Of a stretch of DNA of 64,000 nucleotides, positions 27,784 to 35,976 are shown in pieces; within the stretch, counting starts at the first letter, position 1; each line of letters opens with the position of its first letter. The stretch spans positions 1-64,000 of the forward strand of contig JBBAQX010000011.1 in NCBI GenBank assembly GCA_040400085.1, in the 5' to 3' direction. Below the pieces are notes generated by a model. The model was not told the DNA's origin and ran no database searches. It was given only the letters and a program-made list of their open reading frames with translations. The translations under genes and the position numbers were made by a program. This DNA is from HNR sp040400085. GTDB lineage: Bacteria > Actinomycetota > Actinomycetes > Actinomycetales > Microbacteriaceae.

Positions 27784-28428
27784 ATGGCCGAAGAGTTTAC
27801 GAGACCAGTGTTGAGGCCTACCTACGAGTTTGATGCCCATTGGGGGGCGGAAGATCCTGCCGTTCATTACAGCCTTGCACGAGATACCGCATGGGCGCTC
27901 CTGGACCGGATTAGGACCAGCCCTGACAGGGAATCGGCAGCCCAAGATATTGTCGAGCGGATGATTCACGCGGATACCCGCGGAGGTCTTGACGATATTG
28001 CTCAGCTTTGGTCACAGGCGAGCGCTCGCTCTCTCCCGGGAGCGTTGTGGCGCCTCTACCTCATTCGTGCCGTTGTGCGGAACGACCCTGAAAGCACCAG
28101 CTATACCTATCAGCGAGGTGCTGAGACCCTCGCGACTATCGACCCTGTTGTCGCCGGAGCAGTGGCTCCCACCGGTCCTGACGAAATTTCGGCCCTGTGC
28201 GACCAGATTCTCAGGGGCGTTTTTGACGGGGACCTTGCGGTTGCTTTTGATCGGGCAAGCGCTTTTGCTCGGGTCATGCGCACGGGTTACGTTGTTCTAG
28301 CCGAAGGCACCGAACGCAGTGACGCAGACCACGCGCGGATCCTTACGACGCGGGCTGCACACTATGCTCAATTTGCGGATGATTTTCGTTCGGTCGCTGC
28401 ATTATGGCGCAGTAATTCCCTGGATTAG
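27784..28428 (+). CDS. Conserved-looking hypothetical protein, helical
   Basis: This encodes 214 residues, soluble, with no signal peptide or membrane segment. Long amphipathic stretches (for example HYSLARDTAWALLDRIRTSPD and GALWRLYLIRAVVRNDPES) suggest an all-helical fold. Codon use matches neighbouring core genes. I do not recognise the family and see no catalytic motif. It lies between tRNA-Lys and the pst operon, with its own likely promoter upstream. Confidence 0.7.
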   Translation: MAEEFTRPVLRPTYEFDAHWGAEDPAVHYSLARDTAWALLDRIRTSPDRESAAQDIVERMIHADTRGGLDDIAQLWSQASARSLPGALWRLYLIRAVVRNDPESTSYTYQRGAETLATIDPVVAGAVAPTGPDEISALCDQILRGVFDGDLAVAFDRASAFARVMRTGYVVLAEGTERSDADHARILTTRAAHYAQFADDFRSVAALWRSNSLD

Positions 28429-28735
28429 GCAAAGCCTTCGGGAATCTCTGAGTTGTGCTCTCTCGCTCGTGACTCTAAGCACGTGTCTCCGAGGGCCGCG
28501 GGGGAATTTGTTCTCTTCCGCCGGTGCGATAGACTATTTAGGCCGAATCACAGTAACCCCGGGCTCCAAAATTCGCCGCTTCGAGCGGCCTTCCGCCGAG
28601 AGGCGTTTCTGTGGTTCGGCTTTTTCGTACCCCTTTAGGGGGTTATGAGTTGGGCCCGGCCTGCTCCGTATGATTCGGCATACGATCTGCCGAACGGAAC
28701 AAGTCGGGCCCACATAGCATCGGCTGGAGCCGGCC
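28429..28735. other. 307-bp intergenic region with a promoter-like sequence and hairpins
   Basis: No gene is apparent. TTGTTC (28508-28513) and TAGACT (28530-28535) are spaced 16 bp, like a plus-strand promoter. Downstream are a GCCGCT/AGCGGC hairpin (28575-28589), a short CCCC/GGGG hairpin near 28630, and a larger imperfect hairpin with TGGGCCCG/CGGGCCCA ends (28651-28658 and 28705-28712). The last is placed to end pstB transcription. A short RNA could come from this promoter, but nothing proves it. Confidence 0.35.
28651..28712. terminator. Hairpin after pstB
   Basis: TGGGCCCG at 28651-28658 pairs with CGGGCCCA at 28705-28712, and inner segments pair partly (CCGT/ACGG, CGGCA/TGCCG). It sits 24 bp beyond the pstB stop, between convergent transcripts. 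No clear U-run follows, so termination strength is uncertain. Confidence 0.45.
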
Positions 28736-29515
28736 TTAACCGAATCGACCCGAAACGTAGTCCTCGGTTGCCTGCACGGAGGGCGACGAAAAGATTGTCG
28801 TCGTATCGTCGTACTCGATGAGTTTTCCCGGCTTTCCGGTTCCTGCGATGTTGAAGAATGCTGTTTTGTCAGACACGCGTGACGCTTGCTGCATATTGTG
28901 GGTCACGATTACGATTGTGAAGTCTTGTTTGAGTTCTTCGATGAGATCCTCAATCGCGAGCGTCGAGATGGGGTCGAGGGCCGAACACGGCTCATCCATC
29001 AACAGGACGTCAGGGGAGACAGCGATCGCGCGGGCGATGCAGAGACGCTGTTGCTGACCGCCGGAGAGTCCCGATCCTGGTTTGTCCAGCCGATCCTTCA
29101 CCTCGTTCCAGAGGTTAGCCCCGCTGAGGGACTTCTCAACCAGATCATCCGCATCGCTTTTTGAAATCTTGCGGTTGTTGAGCCGAACCCCTGCAAGCAC
29201 GTTCTCTCGAATCGACATGGTCGGGAAAGGATTCGGGCGCTGGAACACCATACCTACCTGGCGGCGGACGAGGACGGGGTCAACTCCATCCGCATACAGG
29301 TTATTCCCATCGACAAGTACCTCTCCGTCCACACGGGCGCCGGGGATGACCTCGTGCATACGGTTAATTGTTCGCAGCAGCGTTGACTTTCCACATCCGC
29401 TCGGCCCGATGAAAGCTGTAACACTTCGAGGGTTTATGGTGAGGGAGACGTCCTCAACGGCCAAGAAGGACGAGTAGAACACGTTGAGGCTGTTGATTTC
29501 GATTCGTTTTGACAC
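28736..29515 (-). CDS. pstB: Phosphate ABC transporter ATPase
   Basis: This encodes 259 residues, typical of PstB. Walker A GPSGCGKST (about 37-45), the PstB-specific RTINRMHEVIPGARVDGEV segment, Q-loop VFQRPNPFPTMSIRENV, signature LSGGQQQRLCIARA, Walker B VLLMDEPCSALDP and H-loop VTHNMQQA are all visible. It powers high-affinity phosphate uptake with PstA and PstC. It is the last gene of the pstSCAB operon, 63 bp after pstA, and ends before a hairpin. Confidence 0.97.
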   Translation of the reverse strand: MSKRIEINSLNVFYSSFLAVEDVSLTINPRSVTAFIGPSGCGKSTLLRTINRMHEVIPGARVDGEVLVDGNNLYADGVDPVLVRRQVGMVFQRPNPFPTMSIRENVLAGVRLNNRKISKSDADDLVEKSLSGANLWNEVKDRLDKPGSGLSGGQQQRLCIARAIAVSPDVLLMDEPCSALDPISTLAIEDLIEELKQDFTIVIVTHNMQQASRVSDKTAFFNIAGTGKPGKLIEYDDTTTIFSSPSVQATEDYVSGRFG

Positions 29516-29578
29516 TTTGTTCCTTAGGAGCTTTTCTGCAAGTTGCTATTGCGTGGGAGGTGCTGGGAGTGGAGGCGG

Positions 29579-30715
29579 CTAGCGGGCGAGCTTAGGAGAG
29601 AAGATCTTAGCTATTATTCGCGCGCCCAAATTCAGCAGCATCACGATGACGATCAGCGTAAGCGCTCCTGCCCACGCCCGATCAAGGTAAGCATTTACGT
29701 CCGTGCCAGGGTTCGCATACGAATTGTAAACAAATACCGGGAGGGTCATGACAGGCCCGTTGAGCATGTTGTAGTTCATGCTGGTCGTGAAACCGGCGAT
29801 GATGAGCAGCGGAGCGGTCTCGCCAATAACGCGTGAGATCGAGATCATCACACCGGTCGTAATACCGGCAATGGCCGTAGGAATGACGACCTTAGAGATC
29901 GTGAGCCACTTGGGAACCCCGAGCGCGTAGCTTGCCTCGCGTAGCTCGTTCGGCACCAGCTTGAGCATCTCTTCGGAGGAGCGTACAACAACCGGAATCA
30001 TCAATACAGAGAGTGCAACCGCACCACCGAGACCCATCCTGACGCCGGGACCAAAGAAGATCGCAAACAACGCGAAGGCGAAGAGGCCAGCAACAATTGA
30101 GGGGATGCCCGTCATAACGTCGATGAAAAAAGTAATCGACTTTGCGAGCCAGCCCCGGCCATACTCGACCAGGTAGATAGCGGTGAAAAGACCTACGGGA
30201 ACAGAAATCAGCGTAGCGAGGCCGGTAATCTGCAGCGTTCCCATGATGGCATGAAGCGCGCCACCGCCCTCACCCGTTACGTTACGCATAGATGTGGTGA
30301 AAAAGTCCGCGTCGAACCGCGCGAGCCCACCCGCGATCACCGTGATGAGGAGCGAGATAAGCGGCACGAGTGCCAGTACGAAGGCTCCGACGATTAACGT
30401 TGTCATCAGTCGATCGATTGCGCGTCGGCGTCCTTCTGCAAGCCACGCAAACGTCGTGATGAGGACCGCGTAAAGCACCGCACCGACAAAGGCGATGCCG
30501 AAGAAATTGATGCCGCCTGCATCCGTACTCGAGGAATCAGCTCCCGAGGAGGCTGCGCTATCTGTCGTCGAGGCTAACTGGATTAGCAGGAACATGATAG
30601 TCGAAACAACAAGGCTTCCGGCGAGAAGTGTCAGCGGAGCCCAGCGGGGAAGCTTGCCCGCCGTGAGCGGATTTGAAGCCGCACGAGTGAGGTTCAGTGT
30701 CGCGGTTGAGGACAT
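29579..30715 (-). CDS. pstA: Phosphate ABC transporter permease PstA
   Basis: This encodes 378 residues, longer than usual. Two extra hydrophobic segments near the N-terminus (about 25-50 and 75-95) precede the usual permease domain from about 110. The conserved EAA-loop (LREASYALGVPKWLTISKVVIPTAIAGI) contacts PstB. With PstC it forms the phosphate channel. Its start overlaps the pstC stop by one base, so translation is coupled. Confidence 0.95.
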   Translation of the reverse strand: MSSTATLNLTRAASNPLTAGKLPRWAPLTLLAGSLVVSTIMFLLIQLASTTDSAASSGADSSSTDAGGINFFGIAFVGAVLYAVLITTFAWLAEGRRRAIDRLMTTLIVGAFVLALVPLISLLITVIAGGLARFDADFFTTSMRNVTGEGGGALHAIMGTLQITGLATLISVPVGLFTAIYLVEYGRGWLAKSITFFIDVMTGIPSIVAGLFAFALFAIFFGPGVRMGLGGAVALSVLMIPVVVRSSEEMLKLVPNELREASYALGVPKWLTISKVVIPTAIAGITTGVMISISRVIGETAPLLIIAGFTTSMNYNMLNGPVMTLPVFVYNSYANPGTDVNAYLDRAWAGALTLIVIVMLLNLGARIIAKIFSPKLAR

Positions 30716-31821
30716 TAGTTGGCTCCCGAGAAAGCCTTGCGGCGGTTGACGATGATGCGGGCAATCGAGTTGACCAGCAGCGTGATCACGAAGAGCACGA
30801 GCCCAGTCGCGATGAGAGCGTTGACGTTGATGCCAAATGCCTCAGGAAAGTTGAGGGCAATATTTGCAGCAATCGTTGTGGGGTTTGTCGAGGTGAGCAA
30901 AGCAAAATTTATGACGACCGCTGGTGAAAGAACCATTGCGACGGCCATCGTTTCACCGAGCGCGCGTCCCAGCCCGAGCATCGAGGCAGATACTATTCCG
31001 GCGCGGCCGAAGGGAAGAACCGCGATCCTCACCATCTCCCAGCGGGTTGCGCCTAGGGCGAGTGCTGCCTCCTGGTGAAGAACGGGAGTCTGCAGGAACA
31101 CCTCCCGGCAGAGGGCGGTGATGATCGGAAGGATCATGACGGCGAGTACGATCGCAACGGTGAGGATTGTGCGTCCAGTTCCGGAAGCGGGTCCTGCGAA
31201 CAGAGGAAACCAGCCCATGTTGATGGTAAGCCATTCATACAGTGGTTGGACGGCAGGAGCCAAAACTTTGATTCCCCACAGGCCAAAGACGACAGAAGGA
31301 ACTGCGGCCAAGAGGTCGATCAGGTAGCCGAGGCCAGCAGCGAGCCTCCTGGGTGCGTAATGGGAGATGAAGAGCGCGATTCCAATAGCCACGGGTAGCG
31401 CGAAAAGAAGGGCAAGCGCCGCCGCCCAGACAGTACCGAATGCCAGCGGGGCAACATATTCCCAGAAGCTGTTAGGGGTGCCGCGAAGCTGTGTGGGGTC
31501 TCCGACGAGAGCGGGGATGCTCTGGGCGATGAGGAAGATTGCCACGGCTGCCAGCACCACAAGGATGAGGATTCCTGCAGTGCGTGATGTTCCCGAGTAC
31601 AACAGATCGCCCAAACGCTTAGGCGTTTTAGGGTTCTTTGTCGGTGAAAGCGACTCGGACGTCGGTGATGGCGTCGAAGCTTGCTGCGACGGTGTCGCTG
31701 AGGACGACTCAGCTGTCTCGTGGACCGAGGACGGCGCCTCAGCCAGTGAATCTGGCTGAGGCGCCGTAGCGCTGTCAGTCGGCGGAACCCGCAGTGGGTC
31801 TTGAATGCCGGTTTCGCTCAT
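30715..31821 (-). CDS. pstC: Phosphate ABC transporter permease PstC
   Basis: This encodes 368 residues. A cytosolic N-terminal extension of about 75 residues is rich in Ser, Thr and Pro and probably disordered. Six hydrophobic segments follow from about residue 80. The EAA-loop (LHQEAALALGATRWEMVRIAVLPFGRAGI) is intact. It forms the phosphate-specific channel with PstA. It starts 48 bp after the pstS stop and overlaps pstA by one base. Confidence 0.95.
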   Translation of the reverse strand: MSETGIQDPLRVPPTDSATAPQPDSLAEAPSSVHETAESSSATPSQQASTPSPTSESLSPTKNPKTPKRLGDLLYSGTSRTAGILILVVLAAVAIFLIAQSIPALVGDPTQLRGTPNSFWEYVAPLAFGTVWAAALALLFALPVAIGIALFISHYAPRRLAAGLGYLIDLLAAVPSVVFGLWGIKVLAPAVQPLYEWLTINMGWFPLFAGPASGTGRTILTVAIVLAVMILPIITALCREVFLQTPVLHQEAALALGATRWEMVRIAVLPFGRAGIVSASMLGLGRALGETMAVAMVLSPAVVINFALLTSTNPTTIAANIALNFPEAFGINVNALIATGLVLFVITLLVNSIARIIVNRRKAFSGAN

Positions 31822-31869
31822 TGAGGACTAGCGCCTTTCCATTTTGTGTTTGTGTGAATCAGAGAGAAG

Positions 31870-32973
31870 TTACTTGATGGTCGCGATTGCGGCCTTGACC
31901 TTCTCGGTCAGCGACGCGGAGATAGGAGCTGAGCCTGCCTTGTCGGCAGCTTCCTTCTGACCCTCTTCGCTGGCAACGTATCCGAGGTATTCCTTTACGA
32001 TGCTGCCCTGATCCTTGTCCTTGTACTCCTGGCACGCGATCAGGTAGCTGACCAGAACGAGCGGGTAGGTACCTGCTTCTGTTGTGGTGCGGTCGAGCTT
32101 GATCGAAATGTCATTGTCGCCACGGCCTTCAACGAGGGGCGAAGCGTCGACAACAGCCGCAGCTGCCTCAGCCGAGTAAGCGACAAACTCATCGCCGACC
32201 TTCAGCTGAGCAACGCCCAGCTTGCGGGATGCGGCGGCGGAAGCATCCGCGTACCCGATGGCGTTGGTTCCGTTTGCAACAGCATCAGCTACACCCGAGG
32301 TGCCCTTAGCGGCTTCTCCACCGGGGAAGGGGAAAACATCGGTGGGCTCGGCGTTCCAGATCTCAGGAACATTCTTGTAGAGGTAGTCACTGAAGTTCTT
32401 TGTGGTTCCCGAGTCATCCGAGCGGTTTACGCGCGTGATGTTCGAGCTAGGCAGCTTTGCGTCTGGGTTCATTGCAGCGATAGCTGGGTCGTTCCAGGTG
32501 GTGATATCGCCCTTGAAGATCTTGGCGATGGTCTCAGCATCGAGCTTGAGATCCTTGACACCCTCTACGTTGTAGATGACCGCGATCGGGGAGATGTAAA
32601 CGGGAAGGTTCACGGGATCCGTGTCTGCCACACAGGAGCCGAAGGTGCCCTTGAGCTCGTCGTCGCTCAAGGCTGAGTCTGAACCTGCGTATGCTGAACC
32701 ACCCGCGGCGAATGCCTTACGTCCCGCGCCGGAACCGTCGGGGGAGTAGTTGATGGTGACGTCGGGGTTGGCCGTCTGGAACGATGCGATCCAGGCTTCC
32801 TGGGCGCTGCCCTGCGAGGACGCGCCTACTCCGCTGATGGTTCCACTCAGTGATGATGTGGAACCAGACGAATCGGTCGACGAGTCGCCGCCTTCGTTCG
32901 TAGCGCAGGAGCTGAGCGAGAGTGCGGCGACGGCAGCGAGTGCGATTACCGCACTCTTTGTGGAGAAACTCAC
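31870..32973 (-). CDS. pstS: Phosphate-binding lipoprotein PstS
   Basis: This encodes 367 residues. The signal peptide ends in the lipobox LSSC with the lipidated Cys at 23, followed by a Ser/Thr/Gly linker (about 24-45). The binding domain has the family motifs GVGASSQGSAQEAW, NYSPDGSGAGRKAF, VNRSDDSGTTKNFSDYL and GTSGVADAV, which line the phosphate pocket. It captures phosphate outside the membrane and delivers it to PstAC. It is first in pstSCAB. A PHO-box-like direct repeat lies about 100 bp upstream (33077-33094). Confidence 0.97.
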   Translation of the reverse strand: MSFSTKSAVIALAAVAALSLSSCATNEGGDSSTDSSGSTSSLSGTISGVGASSQGSAQEAWIASFQTANPDVTINYSPDGSGAGRKAFAAGGSAYAGSDSALSDDELKGTFGSCVADTDPVNLPVYISPIAVIYNVEGVKDLKLDAETIAKIFKGDITTWNDPAIAAMNPDAKLPSSNITRVNRSDDSGTTKNFSDYLYKNVPEIWNAEPTDVFPFPGGEAAKGTSGVADAVANGTNAIGYADASAAASRKLGVAQLKVGDEFVAYSAEAAAAVVDASPLVEGRGDNDISIKLDRTTTEAGTYPLVLVSYLIACQEYKDKDQGSIVKEYLGYVASEEGQKEAADKAGSAPISASLTEKVKAAIATIK

Positions 32974-33076
32974 GTAAGGTGTCCGTTCTTTGTGCTGACT
33001 TATGTATTGTGCTGTGGTGAACCCATCGGGCTCATCTGAACAATAAGCGGCGTTAGTGACTATTTTTCACCCTGCA

Positions 33077-33094
33077 GGTAAACGGAAGGTTAAC
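33077..33094 (-). promoter_or_regulatory. PHO-box-like direct repeat upstream of pstS
   Basis: On the minus strand, GTTAACC and GTTTACC are separated by four bases, an 11-bp period. Actinobacterial PhoP-type and RegX3-type regulators bind this layout of 7-bp direct repeats (GTTCACC-like). It lies 104 bp upstream of the pstS start and touches the last codons of the FadR-like gene. RegX3, encoded at 49937-50620, is the obvious candidate regulator. Confidence 0.55.
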
Positions 33095-33815
33095 GAGAAG
33101 AAGACTCTTGGTAACGCGAGTGCCCGTCGAGCAGTTCGAGCAGGTGCGCTCGACTGAGATTGTAAGCCGTTGTGGGCTCTCGGTCGGCGATTGCGTTCGC
33201 GATATCGTTGTGTGCGTCGTGATCTGTCGGTGAAGACGGTTCTGTTACTCCTGACGGTCTCTGTGTGGATAGCATCCCGGTCATTGATTCGCGGATGCGA
33301 GGGGTGAGTGCACTAAAAAGGTCGATCATGACGAGATTGTGCGACGCTCCGACGACCTCGCGGTGGAAGGCAATGTCGACGTCGACCAAGCGCGTTATTT
33401 CGGCTGGGGTAATCGATTGAGTGGTCGCCTGCTTTCGTTCTTCGAGTCGCTTGTTGATGAGGGTGAGATCATCCTCCGTGCGTCTGAGCGCTGCGAATCT
33501 GGTGGCTTCTGGCTCTATCGCGAGACGTGTCTCAATGACGTCTCGAATGGATGTGTGAAGAAGTACTCCGTCCCAGCCGGCGTTGGGTTCTGTCGCGATA
33601 ACGTACACGCCGGATCCTTGTCGAGGTTCGAGAATGCCGGACCCGGAGAGTTCGCGGATCGCCTCGCGTACGGTGGAACGCCCTACTCCTAGTGTTGACG
33701 CAAGTGTTGTTTCGCCGGGTATTTTTTGCCCGACTGTCCATTCACCTGCAGAAATTTTTGCCAGCAGGTGCTCCGCTGCCTGCTGTACAAGGGGGTATCG
33801 CTTCAAGGTCGTCAT
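33090..33815 (-). CDS. GntR-family regulator, FadR/FCD type
   Basis: This encodes 241 residues. An N-terminal winged helix has GEWTVGQKIPGETTLASTLGVGRSTVREAIRELSGSGILEPRQGSGVYV, with only positions 17-65 needed for DNA binding. An FCD ligand-binding domain follows (RLAIEPEATRFAALRR...DIAFHREVVGASHNLVMIDLF), which usually binds a metal and an organic acid. It is divergent from the LeuA-like gene, so it may control that gene in response to a related metabolite. That is inference from position only. Its 3' end overlaps the pstS regulatory repeat. Confidence 0.85.
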   Translation of the reverse strand: MTTLKRYPLVQQAAEHLLAKISAGEWTVGQKIPGETTLASTLGVGRSTVREAIRELSGSGILEPRQGSGVYVIATEPNAGWDGVLLHTSIRDVIETRLAIEPEATRFAALRRTEDDLTLINKRLEERKQATTQSITPAEITRLVDVDIAFHREVVGASHNLVMIDLFSALTPRIRESMTGMLSTQRPSGVTEPSSPTDHDAHNDIANAIADREPTTAYNLSRAHLLELLDGHSRYQESSSR

Positions 33816-33854
33816 CTTTATATCTTATAGCTCAGGTTGTCTGAGGACTTTAAA

Positions 33855-33947
33855 ATGAGTAAGGTATGTCTCATGTCTTATCGAGCCCGGCTCCTTATCT
33901 GCCGCGACGGGTGCAGCCAGACCGGCTACCCGTCGCGGCAGAGCTGA
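33855..33947 (+). CDS. Candidate leader ORF upstream of the leuA-like gene
   Basis: This is a 30-codon frame from ATG 33855 (or ATG 33873) to TGA 33945-33947, encoding a basic, Cys- and Arg-containing peptide with RARLLICRDG in the middle. Its 3' half forms a strong hairpin: a 13-bp stem at 33900-33912 with 33928-33940, plus an inner 4-bp stem. Leader peptides followed by hairpins are known regulators of leuA in some actinobacteria. Here there is only one adjacent Leu pair, and no U-run follows, so the case is weak. Confidence 0.3.
   Translation: MSKVCLMSYRARLLICRDGCSQTGYPSRQS
33900..33940 (+). promoter_or_regulatory. Strong hairpin in the leuA-like 5' leader
   Basis: TGCCGCGACGGGT (33900-33912) pairs perfectly with ACCCGTCGCGGCA (33928-33940); AGCC and GGCT can extend it inside the loop. 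It lies 80 bp upstream of the leuA-like start and inside the candidate leader ORF. No run of T follows, so it is not a standard terminator; it may be an RNA or protein-binding element. Confidence 0.5.
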
Positions 33948-34020
33948 GCCGTGCGCACCTATCTGTGGATCCGGCAGGCAACGGGCCGGTCGCCAATTAT
34001 GCGATAGAAAGATACGAATT

Positions 34021-35397
34021 ATGACAACTTCCGGATGGAATACACAGAACAGTTCCCCGATGCCATCTCATCGATACGCCGATGTTTTCACCAGAGTTCA
34101 CGTTCCCCTCGAGGATCGCAGCTGGCCCGATAACCGAATTCTGAGCGCACCCCTCTGGGTGCCCGTTGACCTCCGCGACGGAAATCAGGCGCTCGCTGAG
34201 CCTATGGATCCTGCCCGCAAGAGACTCTTTTTCGATCTCATGGTTGCGATCGGCTACACCGAGATCGAGGTGGGTTATCCCGCTGCTTCTCAGGCAGACT
34301 TCGACTTTGTGAGGATGCTTGCGGAACAGGACGCGATCCCAGAAGGTGTAACGATCGTGGTGTTTACCCCTGCCCGGGCTGATCTGATCTCACGCACTTG
34401 CCAGGCGATTCGAGGCCTCCGCGATGTAGTGGTCCATATGTACACGGCGACAGCCCCCGTGTGGCGCGATGTCGTACTGGGACGAGATCGTCGCGAGTTG
34501 CTCTCTCTGATTACCAACGGATGTGAAGAGGTCCTGAGGTGCGTCGGCGATATGCCCGGCGTACGCTTCGAGTTTTCGCCAGAGGTTTTCAACCTGACGG
34601 AGCCAGGCTATGCGCTTGAGGTGTGTAATTCGGTGAGCCGGGTGTGGGATGCTTCTCCCGATCGGCCGGTCATCCATAACCTGCCTGCTACGGTCGAGGT
34701 TGCGACCCCCAATGTCTATGCGGACCAGATCGAATACATGCACCGCAACTTGGAACGTCGCGACAGCGTGATTCTTTCTGTTCACCCGCATAATGACAGG
34801 GGAACGGGCGTGGCCTGTGCCGAGCTCGCTGTCTTGGCGGGGGCCCAACGCGTCGAGGGGTGCTTGCTGGGCAATGGCGAGCGCACTGGTAACGTTGATC
34901 TGGTCACGCTCGCGCTCAACCTGCATGCCCAGGGCGTTGATCCGATGATCGATTTCTCGGATATCGACAGTATTCGCCGCACCGTCGAATACTGCAACGG
35001 CATCGACACGCACCCGCGGCATCCCTACGCGGGAGACCTGGTCTATACGGCATTTTCGGGTACGCATCAGGACGCAATTCGGAAGGGGCTCGCGCATCAC
35101 GAGGAGCGAGCCGCTGCCGAGGGTGTTGCGTCCGGCCAGGCTCGGTGGAGCGTACCGTATTTACCGATAGATCCTGCTGATGTCGGGCGCGGATATGAGG
35201 CAATTATCCGGGTGAATAGCCAATCGGGCAAGGGGGGAATTGCTTATCTGTTAGAGCAGAACTTCGGGGTGTCTCTCACACGGGAGCAGCAGGTCGCCTT
35301 CGCGCGGGTTGTTCAGCGGCATACCGATGCGACAGGACAGGAAGCACACCCGGACATCCTGCTCAGTCTGTACCGCTCAGTACGCGACGATTTATGA
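34021..35397 (+). CDS. 2-isopropylmalate synthase-like enzyme lacking the regulatory domain
   Basis: This encodes 458 residues. It resembles actinobacterial LeuA, which condenses 2-ketoisovalerate with acetyl-CoA in leucine synthesis. The TIM-barrel motifs are intact: VPVDLRDGNQAL (metal and acetyl-CoA site), SVHPHNDRGTGVACAEL (metal-binding HxH), GCLLGNGERTGNVDL and YTAFSGTHQDAI. The linker subdomain (INSQSGKGG-like VNSQSGKGGIAYLLE) is present. The C-terminal leucine-binding domain of about 120-150 residues is absent; the protein stops right after the linker. It may be feedback-insensitive or use another keto acid. The N-terminal SSPMPSHRYADVF matches LeuA, so the start is good. It ends 6 bp inside the convergent tetR stop. 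Confidence 0.85.
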   Translation: MTTSGWNTQNSSPMPSHRYADVFTRVHVPLEDRSWPDNRILSAPLWVPVDLRDGNQALAEPMDPARKRLFFDLMVAIGYTEIEVGYPAASQADFDFVRMLAEQDAIPEGVTIVVFTPARADLISRTCQAIRGLRDVVVHMYTATAPVWRDVVLGRDRRELLSLITNGCEEVLRCVGDMPGVRFEFSPEVFNLTEPGYALEVCNSVSRVWDASPDRPVIHNLPATVEVATPNVYADQIEYMHRNLERRDSVILSVHPHNDRGTGVACAELAVLAGAQRVEGCLLGNGERTGNVDLVTLALNLHAQGVDPMIDFSDIDSIRRTVEYCNGIDTHPRHPYAGDLVYTAFSGTHQDAIRKGLAHHEERAAAEGVASGQARWSVPYLPIDPADVGRGYEAIIRVNSQSGKGGIAYLLEQNFGVSLTREQQVAFARVVQRHTDATGQEAHPDILLSLYRSVRDDL

Positions 35398-35973
35398 TGT
35401 TGGCGGCATCATTTCTGCGTGCCTTGAAGCGATCATCCGATCGACCATTGCCAATAATCTGACCCCTGCTGGCTGTCCAGGTGGGAGAGGCTCGAGCATG
35501 AGTAGCCTGACCGCAGCGAGTGTGAGGGCGAGAGCAGCTGACGCATATTCGGGCGATTCGACGCGCTGGCTTACGAGGTGAGTGAACTCGTCCTTAGCGG
35601 CTGCTATCCACTCGTTGAGCGTCGGGAGAAGGTCGGGGTGGTCGGTGACGAGTTTTTTGAGTCGGGTGACGTGTACTCCCGTGATCATCGAGGTCGCTAC
35701 GAGGTCGCAGAGAGCAGGAATGAGCTCACCGTAGGAGGCTCCAAACGCGGCTGCAGCCTCTGGGGAAACTACGTGTTCCGGGAGCCCAAGGGCTGCCGCC
35801 GCTTTCGTCGGGAAGTAGTTGAAGAACGTGCGAGGCGAGACCTCGACGGCTTCACAGATCTGCTCGATAGTGGTGCCAAGGAGGCCCTGTTGCTCCACGA
35901 GGCAGAGAGCTGCCTCGTGGAGCAACAGGCGACGCTGCGACTTCTTTCGTTCGCGGAGCCCTCCGGACGTCAT
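35392..35973 (-). CDS. TetR-family repressor of the adjacent exporter
   Basis: This encodes 193 residues. The N-terminal helix-turn-helix reads LVEQQGLLGTTIEQICEAVEVSPRTFFNYFPTK, a classical TetR signature; the C-terminal ligand domain is variable. It starts 3 bp after the stop of the DHA2 exporter gene on the same strand, so it probably represses the shared promoter and is relieved by an exported compound. A perfect 20-bp inverted repeat lies within codons 16-30. A palindrome upstream of the exporter (38072-38090) is a candidate operator. The last codons overlap the end of the convergent LeuA-like gene. Confidence 0.88.
   Translation of the reverse strand: MTSGGLRERKKSQRRLLLHEAALCLVEQQGLLGTTIEQICEAVEVSPRTFFNYFPTKAAAALGLPEHVVSPEAAAAFGASYGELIPALCDLVATSMITGVHVTRLKKLVTDHPDLLPTLNEWIAAAKDEFTHLVSQRVESPEYASAALALTLAAVRLLMLEPLPPGQPAGVRLLAMVDRMIASRHAEMMPPTS
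35886..35929. repeat. Perfect 20-bp inverted repeat inside tetR
   Basis: Bases 35886-35905 (CCTGTTGCTCCACGAGGCAG) are exactly complementary to 35910-35929, with a 4-base AGAG loop. It falls in the first helix of TetR (LLLHEAALCLVEQQG), so both arms are translated. Such a long perfect hairpin in coding DNA is unusual. It could affect translation of tetR after the exporter, act as a DNA-binding site, or be chance. Confidence 0.85.
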
Positions 35974-35976
35974 CGG

